From positions 287,905-351,904 of the forward strand of contig NZ_FNYH01000002.1 of assembly GCF_900108915.1 (NCBI RefSeq): DNA of 64,000 nucleotides. The letters are read 5' to 3'. This DNA is from Allopseudospirillum japonicum (GTDB lineage Bacteria; Pseudomonadota; Gammaproteobacteria; Pseudomonadales; Halomonadaceae). Each line of letters begins with the position of its first letter. The stretch's first letter is position 1. The position numbers and the translations under genes are program-made. A model generated the notes under the pieces. That model made no database searches and was not told the origin of the DNA. It saw nothing but the letters and a program-made list of their open reading frames with translations. This document shows positions 28,485 through 37,396 of the stretch, piece after piece.

Positions 28485-28590
28485 GTCTTGCTTGTTGATT
28501 GCGGTATATAAAAAGCGATTTTTGTGCTATTGGATATTTATGCGGCGGATGTTTATGCTGGATTCCTGTACACTTCAGGAGCAAATTCTA

Positions 28591-29958
28591 ATGACAAATA
28601 ACGAGCAAATACCTCACTCCAATAAGCGTGCACCCTCTTTATTATTCGTTGATGATGAAATTTCAGTGCTAGAAGCCATCCAACGTTTATTGCGCCAAAG
28701 CGGCTGGAAAGTTGCAGTTGCTCAAAGTGGTGAGCAAGCCCTAGAGTATCTTAGCCAAAATCCTGTGGATGTTTTAGTTTCTGATATGCGTATGCCTACA
28801 ATGGATGGTGCTACTTTGCTGCATCAGGTGCATCAGAGCTATCCAAGAATTGTGCGTATTCTATTAACAGGCTATGCCGATATGGACTCCACCATTAAGG
28901 CGATTAATGAAGGCCATATTTATTCTTATTTAAGCAAGCCTTGGGAAGCAGAGCATTTAAAAGTGACCTTAAAAAATGCATTGCGTATGAAATGGCTGGA
29001 AGATAGGCGCTTACATTTAGAAGTTCAGCTGAAGCAGCATAACGAACGCTTAGAGCAAGAAGTACAAAAACGCACCACGCATTTGCGGCAATTATTAAAA
29101 AAATTAGATGCAAGTAACCATCAATTAAAAGAAACTTATGACAAAGCTATTCGTATGCTGGTGCATTTGGTAGAAATTAATGAGCCAAGTGCTGCAGGGG
29201 TAGCTCAAAGAGTGGCAGATCATTGTGCCCTTTTAGGCGAACGTTTAGGGTGTACACCGCAAGAAATCCAACAGTTATATTATGCAGGGTTATTGCATCG
29301 CGTAGGCTTGATTGGTATGCCAGATCACATTCGCCAAGCGCCTTATGATCATCTCAATCCGCGTGAGCGCTTACGTTATCATAGGTACCCACAGCTTGGT
29401 GAGGCTGTCTTGATGGATATGGAAATGCTGCAGCCTGCTGCCGCTTATATCCGTGATCATCGTGAACGCATCAATGGTGGTGGCTTCCCGAATCATTTAG
29501 CGGGGGACGATATTAGCCTAGGCGCACGAATTTTAGCTGTGGTTAGTGAGTTTCATGCTTTATTAGGGGGATTGGACTCGTTTGCACGTTTAACACTTGA
29601 TGGTGCACGTACAGAGTTAGAACGCCAAGCGGGCCAATTACTGGATCACAAGATTGTTCAGTCCTTTTTAACCCTGCTGACAGAAGAAAACTTAAGTGTC
29701 GATGAAGTCCGCTTACCTGTTGAAGCCTTATGTTCTGGAATGGAATTAGCAGCAGATTTAACCACTTTAGAAGGTTACTTATTGCTTGCGCGTGGTAGTC
29801 GTTTGAATGGCCGCTTGCTTAGCCGTTTAAAAAGCCTGCAAGAAGATTTACAAGTTGAATTTTCTGTTTCAATTTTGCGTTCCAGTATTCCCGCAGGTGT
29901 GCTAAAAGAAGTCAACGAAACTTTAGCAGCGCAGGCAACACAAGCGACTCCAACCTAA
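28591..29958 (+). CDS. response regulator with degenerate HD-GYP-like output domain
   Basis: An N-terminal receiver domain (residues ~15-130) has the acidic pocket VDDE, phospho-acceptor Asp65 in VSDMRMPTMDG, LLTGYAD and Lys in YLSKPWE, the usual RpfG-like arrangement. A coiled coil (residues ~140-185) leads to an HD-GYP-like domain. Its signature is broken: the HD pair is His236-Arg237 (LLHRVGLIGMPDH) and the GYP motif reads GGGFP within HRERINGGGFP. It is therefore probably not a c-di-GMP phosphodiesterase but may still bind ligand or a partner. Start is ATG 28591 behind AGGAG. A histidine kinase follows after 43 bases and a broken GGDEF gene is nearby. Confidence 0.85.
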   Translation: MTNNEQIPHSNKRAPSLLFVDDEISVLEAIQRLLRQSGWKVAVAQSGEQALEYLSQNPVDVLVSDMRMPTMDGATLLHQVHQSYPRIVRILLTGYADMDSTIKAINEGHIYSYLSKPWEAEHLKVTLKNALRMKWLEDRRLHLEVQLKQHNERLEQEVQKRTTHLRQLLKKLDASNHQLKETYDKAIRMLVHLVEINEPSAAGVAQRVADHCALLGERLGCTPQEIQQLYYAGLLHRVGLIGMPDHIRQAPYDHLNPRERLRYHRYPQLGEAVLMDMEMLQPAAAYIRDHRERINGGGFPNHLAGDDISLGARILAVVSEFHALLGGLDSFARLTLDGARTELERQAGQLLDHKIVQSFLTLLTEENLSVDEVRLPVEALCSGMELAADLTTLEGYLLLARGSRLNGRLLSRLKSLQEDLQVEFSVSILRSSIPAGVLKEVNETLAAQATQATPT

Positions 29959-30001
29959 GCCACGCTGTGCACTTTTGATGCTATTGATTTGAGGAGGCCG
30001 T

Positions 30002-32542
30002 ATGCCTAAGGCGCCCCCATCTGCCAAGAAGCAGGCTTCGCATAAAAAAAGTGCGCAACGCCCTCCTAAAAACACCCGTAGTTTTTACCAATGGCTATGG
30101 CGAATTTATGTACGCACGGCCTTGATTCCCATCTTGATTGTGGAATTACTTTTTATCGGTGGCTATTTTATGGCCAACCACCTGATTGAGGTGGAAAATG
30201 CGCGTTTATTACGTCAAGAAGCTTTGCGCACAGCACGGACGTTAGTACGTCAAGAAGCTGATTTACTGAATCGAGAATTACAACAAATGCAACGCCTTTT
30301 AGGTATGTTAGGCGAGCATTTTATGCAAATTTGGCGTTATCCTCTGCCAGAAAGTACGTTAGAACGGAGCCGTTACCAAGCAACTGCCAATGGCGGCTAC
30401 GTCACCCAGCAAGGGTATCTTGGCCAATCGTCTGCTCTGGTCTCTGCTTATGGACGTCGTGGAGATTATGCCTTAAATCAAGCCGTCCACATGGCACACC
30501 TTGATCCTTTAATGTTTCGTTTATACCGAGACCACCCTTTAATCGATCGTGTTTATGTGTATACCCAAGATTCTGTGATCCGTCAGCAACCTTTAGCTCC
30601 ACTATTACCGCGTTATGGTGAATTCTTTGATATTCGCCAACACCCAGATTTCCACTATTTCAGCCGAAGTCAGCCTACCCGAGAACCCCAGTGGCGCGCT
30701 GTTTATCAAGATATGCAAACAGATCGTTGGATGACCAGTCTCATCTTGCCCTTATGGCTGAGAAGTGAGCCACAAGATCCCATCGCTTTATTAGGTGTCG
30801 ATGTTTCTATTAATACCCTAGCTCAGCATTTACTTAATTTACATTTACCTTGGGAAGGCTATGCCCTCTTATTTGATAAAGATCTACGTTTATTGGCCTT
30901 ACCGGAAGCTGCTCACCAAGATTGGCAAATTGCGATTCCATCGACAGATACGCGCAATTTATTAGGCTATCAACCTCAACGTATTTTGGGACAAGCGCGT
31001 GCAGTGGAGACCCAAAGCCAACATGGTAATGCCTTAGGTTTATTAAAGAATCAAGATTCTGGATTGGCACAAGTTTACTTAAATGGTCATAAATTATTAG
31101 TTTGGGAGCCGATAGAAGCGACGGGTTGGCAGCTGTTGGTTGTCTTGCCTGAAGAAAATCTCTATCAAGCGGCAGTGGCATTAGCAGGACGTTTTTGGGA
31201 TTTGTCTTTAATGCTTTCTGTCGTGTTACTTGTTTTTTATGGTGTGTTAACTCTTTATGTCTTGGGTTTAGTGCGGCGTATGGCACAACATTTAACTGCG
31301 CCCACCCGCATTTTAGAACAAGCCATGGCAGCAATTGGCCGTGGTGAATATACGCAAGATTTACCGACTTTTAAAATTTCGGAATTTCAAAGTGCACGTA
31401 ATCACTTATTACATATGAGCCGCATGGTGCAAGCAGGCGTTGCTGAGGTGAATATTAGCCATGCACGCTTACAAGAAGCCAAACATAGACTTGAGGAAAT
31501 GAATGCCCACTTAGAACAAAGAGTTGCACGCCGTACCCAAGAACTTGAACGTATGAACACAGAGTTACAACATGAACAAGCTGCACAACAAAAGTTAATT
31601 ACTAAATTAAGGGGTGCTTATCGACAATTAGTCCATGCAGAAAAAATGGCATCTATTGGGCAACTTGCTGCGGGGGTTGCGCATGAAATTAATACCCCCT
31701 CTAGTTTTGTGAGTTCGAATCTAGAAGTTTTACAGGAGTATTTAGCTCTCTATGAAAAGCTACTCGGTTTATATGAGCAGTGGCGCTATGCAGATAATGA
31801 ATATCAAGCCCATCAATTACTGGCGCATTTAGATCACTTGCAACAGGTCGAAGATTTTGATTTTGTACGTGCTGATGTACAGAAATTGCTTAATTCGAGC
31901 TTAGAAGGCATTCGACGCATTAGTAAAATTGTGCGCAGCTTAAAAAATTATTCTCGTCAAGTGGAAGAAACGGCTTATCCTTTAGATATGAATGAGGCCT
32001 TAGATGAAGCTCTATCTATGGTGTGGAATGAGCTTAAATATAAAGTAAAAGTTGATAAACAATATACGGATTTGCCGAAAATCCTTTGTATCGGCGACCA
32101 AATTAAGCAAGTTTTTATTAATTTATTAATGAATGCGATTCAAGCCATTGAGAAAAATGGTCGTCTTTGGATTGCAACAGGTCAACACACTGAGGGTGAA
32201 ATCTGGATTAGTATTCGCGATAATGGTACCGGAATTAAAAGTGAGTATTTAGAGCGTATTTTTGATCCTTTTTTTACTACCAAGCCAGTTGGCTCAGGGA
32301 CGGGTTTAGGATTAGCCATTAGTTATGGCATCATTGAGCAACATGGCGGCCAAATCCATGTGCATAGTGAAGAAGGTGTCGGGACTGAATTTATTATCAG
32401 CCTACCTTTGCAACCTCCAGTCAAACAGTCTCTGCAAACAGGCCAACTTGATGAAGAAAAAGCGGCTACTTTGGATGCCTTGGCACATGCTTATGCGCCT
32501 CATCCAAGCCTATCTCGCGACCAAGAGATGCCATCTCCGTAG
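30002..32542 (+). CDS. sensor histidine kinase with periplasmic Cache-type domain
   Basis: 846 residues: basic N-terminus, membrane span 1 (~37-57), a large periplasmic dCache-like domain (GEFFDIRQHPDFHYF, DRWMTSLILPLW, GVDVSINTLAQHL), span 2 (~398-425) and a HAMP-like segment. A coiled coil (ARRTQELERMNTELQHEQ) follows, then HisKA with His561 in GVAHEINTPSSF, N-box INLLMNAIQAI, and ATP-lid DNGTGI and GTGLGLAIS. The H-E-I-N-T-P form resembles RpfC/Rhp-type kinases of hybrid systems. Start ATG 30002 is behind GAGGAGG. The likely partner is the receiver protein directly upstream; the signal is unknown. Confidence 0.88.
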   Translation: MPKAPPSAKKQASHKKSAQRPPKNTRSFYQWLWRIYVRTALIPILIVELLFIGGYFMANHLIEVENARLLRQEALRTARTLVRQEADLLNRELQQMQRLLGMLGEHFMQIWRYPLPESTLERSRYQATANGGYVTQQGYLGQSSALVSAYGRRGDYALNQAVHMAHLDPLMFRLYRDHPLIDRVYVYTQDSVIRQQPLAPLLPRYGEFFDIRQHPDFHYFSRSQPTREPQWRAVYQDMQTDRWMTSLILPLWLRSEPQDPIALLGVDVSINTLAQHLLNLHLPWEGYALLFDKDLRLLALPEAAHQDWQIAIPSTDTRNLLGYQPQRILGQARAVETQSQHGNALGLLKNQDSGLAQVYLNGHKLLVWEPIEATGWQLLVVLPEENLYQAAVALAGRFWDLSLMLSVVLLVFYGVLTLYVLGLVRRMAQHLTAPTRILEQAMAAIGRGEYTQDLPTFKISEFQSARNHLLHMSRMVQAGVAEVNISHARLQEAKHRLEEMNAHLEQRVARRTQELERMNTELQHEQAAQQKLITKLRGAYRQLVHAEKMASIGQLAAGVAHEINTPSSFVSSNLEVLQEYLALYEKLLGLYEQWRYADNEYQAHQLLAHLDHLQQVEDFDFVRADVQKLLNSSLEGIRRISKIVRSLKNYSRQVEETAYPLDMNEALDEALSMVWNELKYKVKVDKQYTDLPKILCIGDQIKQVFINLLMNAIQAIEKNGRLWIATGQHTEGEIWISIRDNGTGIKSEYLERIFDPFFTTKPVGSGTGLGLAISYGIIEQHGGQIHVHSEEGVGTEFIISLPLQPPVKQSLQTGQLDEEKAATLDALAHAYAPHPSLSRDQEMPSP

Positions 32543-33379
32543 CCTAGTTTTATCATTTTCTGCCCTATTAATTACCTGCTCTGGTTACCAAAAATCATCA
32601 ATTATCAGAGTGGGTACTAGCCTTTGGCTTGGATATGCCTTAGTACATTTGGCGCAAGATTTAGGCTACTTTGAGCAGCAAGGAATCCAAGTACATATTA
32701 AAGATTTTGCTGCTTTGGCAGATAGTCGGCGTGCTTTTGAACAAAGCTGGATTGATATTATTGGCGCAACGCCAGTAGAAATGCTGCTTTGGATATGTTT
32801 GTGCTGTATCTGGCGTTACAGGCAGCCAATATGCAGATTGAAGAGATTGAACTTTTTCCTCTAAATCAGGGCGAAATTCTGCAAGCTTGGGCACCGCATC
32901 AGGTCGATGCTGTGGTATCTTACCCGCTGGTTTCTTTACAATTACAATGTACCTTTGACGATATTTATCAGGTTTTTTCTAGCGCACAAACGCCAAAAAA
33001 GATCATTGATTTATGGGTGACATATCAAAAGATGGTCCGGACATCACCACAACAATTGGCCGTTTTTGTTCGGGCTTTAGCTCAAGCAACAGAGTATATA
33101 CAAACATATCCTCAGCAAGCACTGGCTTGGTTTGTGCAACATTTTCATTTACCTTCTGCTGAAATACAGCAAGGTTTATTAGGGTTGCAATGGCCAAAAA
33201 TACATGAACAGGCTGACTTGCTTGTGCCTCAAAGCGAGGTAGTACAAAGCCTACACATGGTCCAGCAGAGTTTACAAACCTTGGAGATTTTAACGCCGCT
33301 AAATATAAAAAATATCACTTGGTCGACTACAGCTTTTGTGCCTACTAATCAAGCTAAGCATGATGCTGGAAATAGATAA
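32493..33379 (+). pseudogene. frameshifted ABC-type periplasmic substrate-binding protein (NMT1/TauA-like)
   Basis: From ATG 32493 (overlapping the kinase end by 50 bases), the frame gives a signal-like segment with a weak lipobox (LLITC), then RVGTSLWLGYALVHLAQDLGYF and an SBP fold through IIGATPVEMLL. Near 32783 one base appears lost, and the protein continues in another frame (LDMFVLYLALQAANMQIEEIEL ... VDAVVSYPLVSLQ) to 33379. Both halves fit one SBP of the nitrate/taurine/thiamine-precursor type. No ABC permease or ATPase gene is present, so it was probably a ligand sensor for the adjacent kinase or cyclase. Confidence 0.72.
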
Positions 33380-34640
33380 AGGATACAAAGGGGTGAAATT
33401 AGATTATTTTCTGAACCAAAAAATACGTGCTTCTTTATCTTTACGTGTGCTGATGCCCTTATTTTTTGCTGGGATTACTATCACCGTAATTTTGACTGGT
33501 TTATTCTATTAGGTGTCAAGAGACCATTTAATTGATGTGCAAACAAGCACAGGCTTAGCGCTTTTTAGTAGCACAGATGCCCCCTTGGCGAGTGTACAGC
33601 ATTTAGATGCTTATCTTTATTTGATTATTGATTTATCAGCGAATTCTACACCCAATTAAAGCCTTATATCAATTAACTTTGGCTCGTGAACAGGGCAAGG
33701 AGGATATTTGGGCTAGTGAGGTTCGCCAAGATCAACTTGGGCATTTAGTGCGTGCACTTAATCACTTATTTATTGTGCAACAAGATAAATGCCAATTGTA
33801 CCAAAAAATGTTTCAAAAAAATGTGGCGCCCAAATTATTAATTGATCCTAGCACAGGTGCAATTGTTGATGCGAACCCAGCAGCATCACGATTTTATGGC
33901 TATAGCATACATAAACTACGCACGATTAACATTTGCCAAATTAATACCGCAACTGCGGAAGATGTTGCAATAGAAATGCAGAATGCTGCTAATGAGCAAA
34001 GGTGCTATTTTCGCTTTATTCATCGTTTAGCCGATGGTCAACTAAAAGAGGTCGAGGTTTTTTCAGGTCCAGTGCACTATGAAGGGCGCATGTTGTTATA
34101 TTCTATAGTTCATGATGTGAGTGCGCAACAAGAGCTACAACGTCATCTTTTTCATCTTGCACATCATGATGAGCTTACTTCATTATTTAATCGACGGTAT
34201 CTGATGAATTATTTAGAAAGAAAATATAAAGAGAAACATAATTTTGGATTAATTATGTTTGATATTGATTTTTTTAAAAAATTAATGACAGCTATGGCCA
34301 TGATTCCGGTGATCAAGTGTTAAAACAATTAAGTAATCTTGTAAGTGGCTTAATTACAAAAGATGACGTATTAGGGCGTTGGGGCGGTGAAGAATTTATT
34401 TTATATGTTAATCAAGCCTTATGTGCCCCTCAACTTGCTGAACGCATTCGTATGCAGGTAGCAACGCATGCTTTTACACAGATTCCTAAGCTCACCTTAA
34501 GTTTAGGGGTTGCTAAAGCTCAAACTTATCCTAGTTTAGACAAGGCCTTGCTCGCGGTGGATGCTGTCTTATATCAAGCGAAAGACCAAGGGCGCAATCA
34601 AGTTTGTGTTTTAAGTAACGACTTTCAATGCCGTATCTAA
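33363..34640 (+). pseudogene. broken HAMP-PAS-GGDEF diguanylate cyclase
   Basis: The frame opens at ATG 33363 with a membrane helix (LMPLFFAGITITVILTGLFY) and is stopped by TAG at 33510. It resumes in another frame near 33628 with a HAMP-like piece (YQRILHPIKALYQLTLARE), then a PAS domain (LLIDPSTGAIVDANPAASRFYG) and GGDEF N-half (HHDELTSLFNRRYL). It shifts again in an A6 run near 34280, where adding one A restores KINDSYGHDSGDQVLKQ, and ends with LGRWGGEEFILYV. The active-site GGEEF itself is intact. With three lesions it is a pseudogene unless the sequence has errors. Confidence 0.78.
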
Positions 34641-34749
34641 GCTTTTTCGTGAATGTGGGTGACAAATAAAAACCAAAGGGTTAAATGTATCCTTTGTAAA
34701 GCCTATCCTTTATAATATGCGCTCGAGCTGAAACACTTGATGCATGGAA

Positions 34750-34764
34750 GCGCTTTGTAAGCGC
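34750..34764. promoter_or_regulatory. palindrome in front of the WYL regulator gene
   Basis: GCGCTTTGTAAGCGC has perfect six-base arms (GCGCTT/AAGCGC). It lies between a TATAAT at 34711-34716 and the AAGGAG ribosome-binding site at 34773-34778. It could be an operator for autoregulation, or a small hairpin. No good -35 box accompanies the TATAAT. Confidence 0.35.
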
Positions 34765-34788
34765 ACAATAAGAAGGAGTCTTATACTT

Positions 34789-35844
34789 ATGGATACCTCT
34801 TTGCGTTATATTGCTACCTTGAAAGCCCTGCCGCGTTACCCACTTGCTGTGACTGTACAAGAATTGCACGATCTTTTGTGGGAGCAAGGGTTTGAAGTCG
34901 AGTTGCGCACCATCCAACGGGATCTCAATAAATTGGCAAATTTATTTCAGATTGGTTGTGATGACACTTGTAAACCATACCGTTGGTATTTTCAGGCAGA
35001 GGCGCCTGTAGAAAGTCTGCCTGCATTGGATGCGAGTGCAGCGTTAGGTTTGCTGATGGCAACACAGCAATTAGAGCAAAATGCACCTTCTAGTGTATCA
35101 AAAACCTTTACCCCCTACGTGCAAGCGGCACACAAGGTATTTAACCCTGTCGAGCCTACGACTCCTGTGAACGTACGTCCTACCATGACGCCGCCATCAC
35201 ATCTGCGGCATTTTGTGCGCACGCTACCGACACATTTCCAGCTGCAAAGTGCCTTTGTTGATGTCAGTGTATGGCAAGAAATAGCTCAAGCGTTATTACA
35301 TAGACGCCAATGCCGGATTTTATATCAAAGTCGTGAAAGCGATACAGTCCGTGAATATTATATCAATCCATTGGCTTTAGTCTTAAAAGGCTCAGCATTT
35401 TATTTGTTAGCTACTTTTAAAGGCTATGAGGATGTGCGTCAGCTTGCGTTACATCGTTGCCAACAGGTGCAGGTTTTAAGTACCCGTGCACAAGTGCCGA
35501 TTGATTTTGATTTAGATATCTTTTTATACAGCCAGCAACTAGGGAATAAGAAAGCAACAAGCCACCCTAGCAGGATGCGCGTCCATTTGCGTTGCCTACG
35601 TCCAAAGATGCAACATCTACTGGAAACACCAATCGCTGCTGATCAAATGTTATTACTAAGCACTAAAGATTACTTTGAAATCACAGCCAGCTTGGTCGAT
35701 AGCGCAGAATTTCGTGCTTGGTTGCTTGCGCAAGGAGAAGATGTACAAGTGTTAGGACCAAGTGAGTTACGCGAACAGATCCAGGCTCGACTCCAAGCCG
35801 CACTAGCGCAATATCATAATGCTTGGGATGAAGCATTAGCATAA
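34789..35844 (+). CDS. WYL-domain transcriptional regulator (YafY/PafBC-like)
   Basis: A 351-residue regulator with an N-terminal helix-turn-helix (YPLAVTVQELHDLLWEQGFEVELRTIQRDL), then a WYL domain from about residue 180 (CRILYQSRESDTVREYYINPLALVLKGSAFYLLA) and the WCX C-terminal extension (YFEITASLVDSAEFRAWLLAQGEDVQVLGP). The WYL triad reads FYL. Such proteins often sense nucleic acids or small ligands and regulate DNA-damage or defence loci. Start ATG 34789 is behind AAGGAG. It abuts the accessory island, but nothing shows that it controls the island. Confidence 0.85.
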   Translation: MDTSLRYIATLKALPRYPLAVTVQELHDLLWEQGFEVELRTIQRDLNKLANLFQIGCDDTCKPYRWYFQAEAPVESLPALDASAALGLLMATQQLEQNAPSSVSKTFTPYVQAAHKVFNPVEPTTPVNVRPTMTPPSHLRHFVRTLPTHFQLQSAFVDVSVWQEIAQALLHRRQCRILYQSRESDTVREYYINPLALVLKGSAFYLLATFKGYEDVRQLALHRCQQVQVLSTRAQVPIDFDLDIFLYSQQLGNKKATSHPSRMRVHLRCLRPKMQHLLETPIAADQMLLLSTKDYFEITASLVDSAEFRAWLLAQGEDVQVLGPSELREQIQARLQAALAQYHNAWDEALA

Positions 35845-35868
35845 AAATTGACCAAAATGCGCGACAAG

Positions 35869-35889
35869 CCCCGTACTTTGAGTGCGGGG
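35869..35889. mobile_element. IS605-type terminal hairpin, left edge of island
   Basis: CCCCGTAC/GTGCGGGG (one G-T wobble, five-base loop) lies just after the WYL gene stop and downstream of the left TnpB remnant when read on the minus strand, where such elements carry their right end. It differs in sequence from the end at 41299-41318, so the two remnants come from different elements. Confidence 0.5.
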
Positions 35890-35940
35890 AAGGAGAGCAC
35901 AGGGAGGCGTAGCCTCCCTAATGGGGCTGGGTTTGTTGCT

Positions 35941-36168
35941 TTATGTAAAGTGATTGACAGTCTGTGCGTGTTTTTTAGCAAGGACTCTTTTTGGCTTCTG
36001 GCGATTCTTACCGCCTTTCTTCAATCGAGCCAGCTTCTTTTGCTCAATTGCGAGACTCTGTTGGGACTTGCGTAGGAAGCGAGGGTTTGGTGTTTTGTTG
36101 TCCTCGAAGTCGATCAGATAGTGCGACAAGCCCAGATTCATCCCAAGGGTTTTATCCGATTCAATCAC
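35941..36168 (-). pseudogene. tnpB: TnpB (IS200/IS605 family) N-terminal/RuvC fragment
   Basis: About 75 codons resemble the middle of TnpB: LGMNLGLSHYLIDF, then NPRFLRKSQQSL and ARLKKGGKNRQKPKRVLAKKHA. In active TnpB the first motif reads G-I-D-x-G, so the RuvC catalytic Asp is Asn here. The reading ends after KKHAQ, where an internal deletion joins it to terminal sequence. TnpB is an RNA-guided nuclease of IS605 elements; this copy cannot be active. Confidence 0.75.
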
Positions 36169-36228
36169 CGAATCGCAACGCGACGCAATGCAACTCTGGA
36201 TGGAGAATTCCGTGCTTTTCGTTAAATT

Positions 36229-37189
36229 TTATAAGTTCTCTAATGGGCTCATCACACCTTTCCCATCTTGTTTAAGCACATGTGTGTATATCATGATCGT
36301 TTCGACATTTTTGTGCCCCGGCAACTCTTGAATGGTTCGAATGTCATAGCCTGATTCTAATAAATGCGTTGCAAAGCTATGTCGAAGCGTATGAGGCGTT
36401 ATTTTTTTGTGAATGTTGGCGCAACTTGCCGCTTGTCTAATGGCTCTTTGTAATGCTTGTTCATGCATGTGGTGCCGGCGTTTCTTACCGCTTCTCGGAT
36501 CGGTCGTGATATTTTGGCTCGGAAACACATATTGCCATGCAAAGGTTTTATTTGCGTGTACTGTCGATCCAAGGCATTGGGTAAATCGACCTCACCATAA
36601 CCATGACTCAAGTCGATATCATGAATGCGTTTGGTTTCCGTTAATTGTGCTTACAAAGCTTCGATGATGCTTGACGGCAGCATAACCACACGATCCTTAT
36701 CACCTTTACCAGCATGCATAGTAATGGAATGATAACCAAAATCAATGTCCTGCACACGTAAACGAACCAGCTCCATCAAACGCAAGCCACAACCATATAA
36801 CAACTTCACTTGAAGCTGATAAGAAAGAGATACATTTTCTAGTAATTAACTGACTTCAGTTTGCGTTAAAATGACAGGTAAACGCTGCGGTTTTTTTGCT
36901 CGCGTCACATTCTCCGCCTAAGGCGGCTCCATTTGCAGAACTTCTTTATACATAAAAAGCAAAGCAGCTAACGTTTGGCTTTGTGTCGAAGAAGCTAGGT
37001 TTCTCTCAACTGCCAAGTAAGTCAAAAATTGTTCCATTTCAAGTTTACCCATTTCAGCAGGGTGACGATTATTATAAAAAATATAAATTTTTTAATCCAA
37101 CCTACACAAGCTTCCTCAGTACGTATAGAATAATGCTTAGTTCGGATACGTTCACGCACAAGGTCTAAAAAGCGTGGTTTAGTCGCCAT
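36229..37189 (-). pseudogene. intI: integron integrase IntI, decayed
   Basis: Reading from ATG 37189, the chain matches integron tyrosine recombinases throughout: [57 protein letters not shown] and [17 protein letters not shown]. The last is the extra IntI-specific segment that phage integrases lack. [19 protein letters not shown] and MIYTHVL complete the set, so catalytic Arg, His-x-x-Arg, His and Tyr are all recognisable. It is broken by stops (TAG after MEPP, TAA after TEVS, TAA after IIEAL) and by frameshifts near 37075 (T run) and 36560. LPGHK replaces the usual LLGHK. It points away from the plus-strand cassettes, as IntI does. Confidence 0.88.
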
Positions 37190-37245
37190 AATTTATGCCT
37201 TATAAAATGGAAAGAATTAAAAATTAAATTCAATGATAACATGCT

Positions 37246-37261
37246 GTTAGATTAATTTAAC
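37246..37261 (+). other. attI-like core site
   Basis: GTTAGAT (37246-37252) fits the GTTRRRY recombination core and lies 57 bases upstream of the intI start, where attI belongs. It is followed two bases later by ATTTAAC (37255-37261), which fits the inverse RYYYAAC core. Short degenerate motifs can occur by chance, so this rests mainly on position. Confidence 0.35.
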
Positions 37262-37269
37262 CTACGAAA

Positions 37270-37331
37270 TTAACGATACAAAGCATCAGTTTTATAATTT
37301 GTTGACATGCATAATGTGCTTGGTTTAGGAT
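37270..37331 (+). promoter_or_regulatory. candidate promoters of the nuclease-ATPase operon
   Basis: Two overlapping pairs face the operon: TTAACG (37270-37275), 17 bases, TATAAT (37293-37298); and TTGACA (37302-37307), 18 bases, TAGGAT (37326-37331). The cassette would then carry its own promoter rather than depend on an integron Pc. Confidence 0.45.
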
Positions 37332-37396
37332 GTCTAAATGTAGTTATAAGTTTTGAGTAAACCTTAATATTTAGTAACTAAATTTAAAGGAGAGTC

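Noticed and set aside
34789..35844. WYL protein as a CRISPR or defence-island regulator
   Set aside because: No repeats or cas genes in the window, and no shared operator with the nuclease-ATPase operon; adjacency to the island alone is not enough.
35848..36275. Plus-strand open frames over the left TnpB remnant
   Set aside because: The minus-strand TnpB homology explains this stretch; the plus frames are shadows.
36229..37189. Reading the broken recombinase as a phage or ICE integrase
   Set aside because: The [11 protein letters not shown] segment and the N-terminal KHYSIRTEEA match are specific to integron integrases; no phage genes are nearby.
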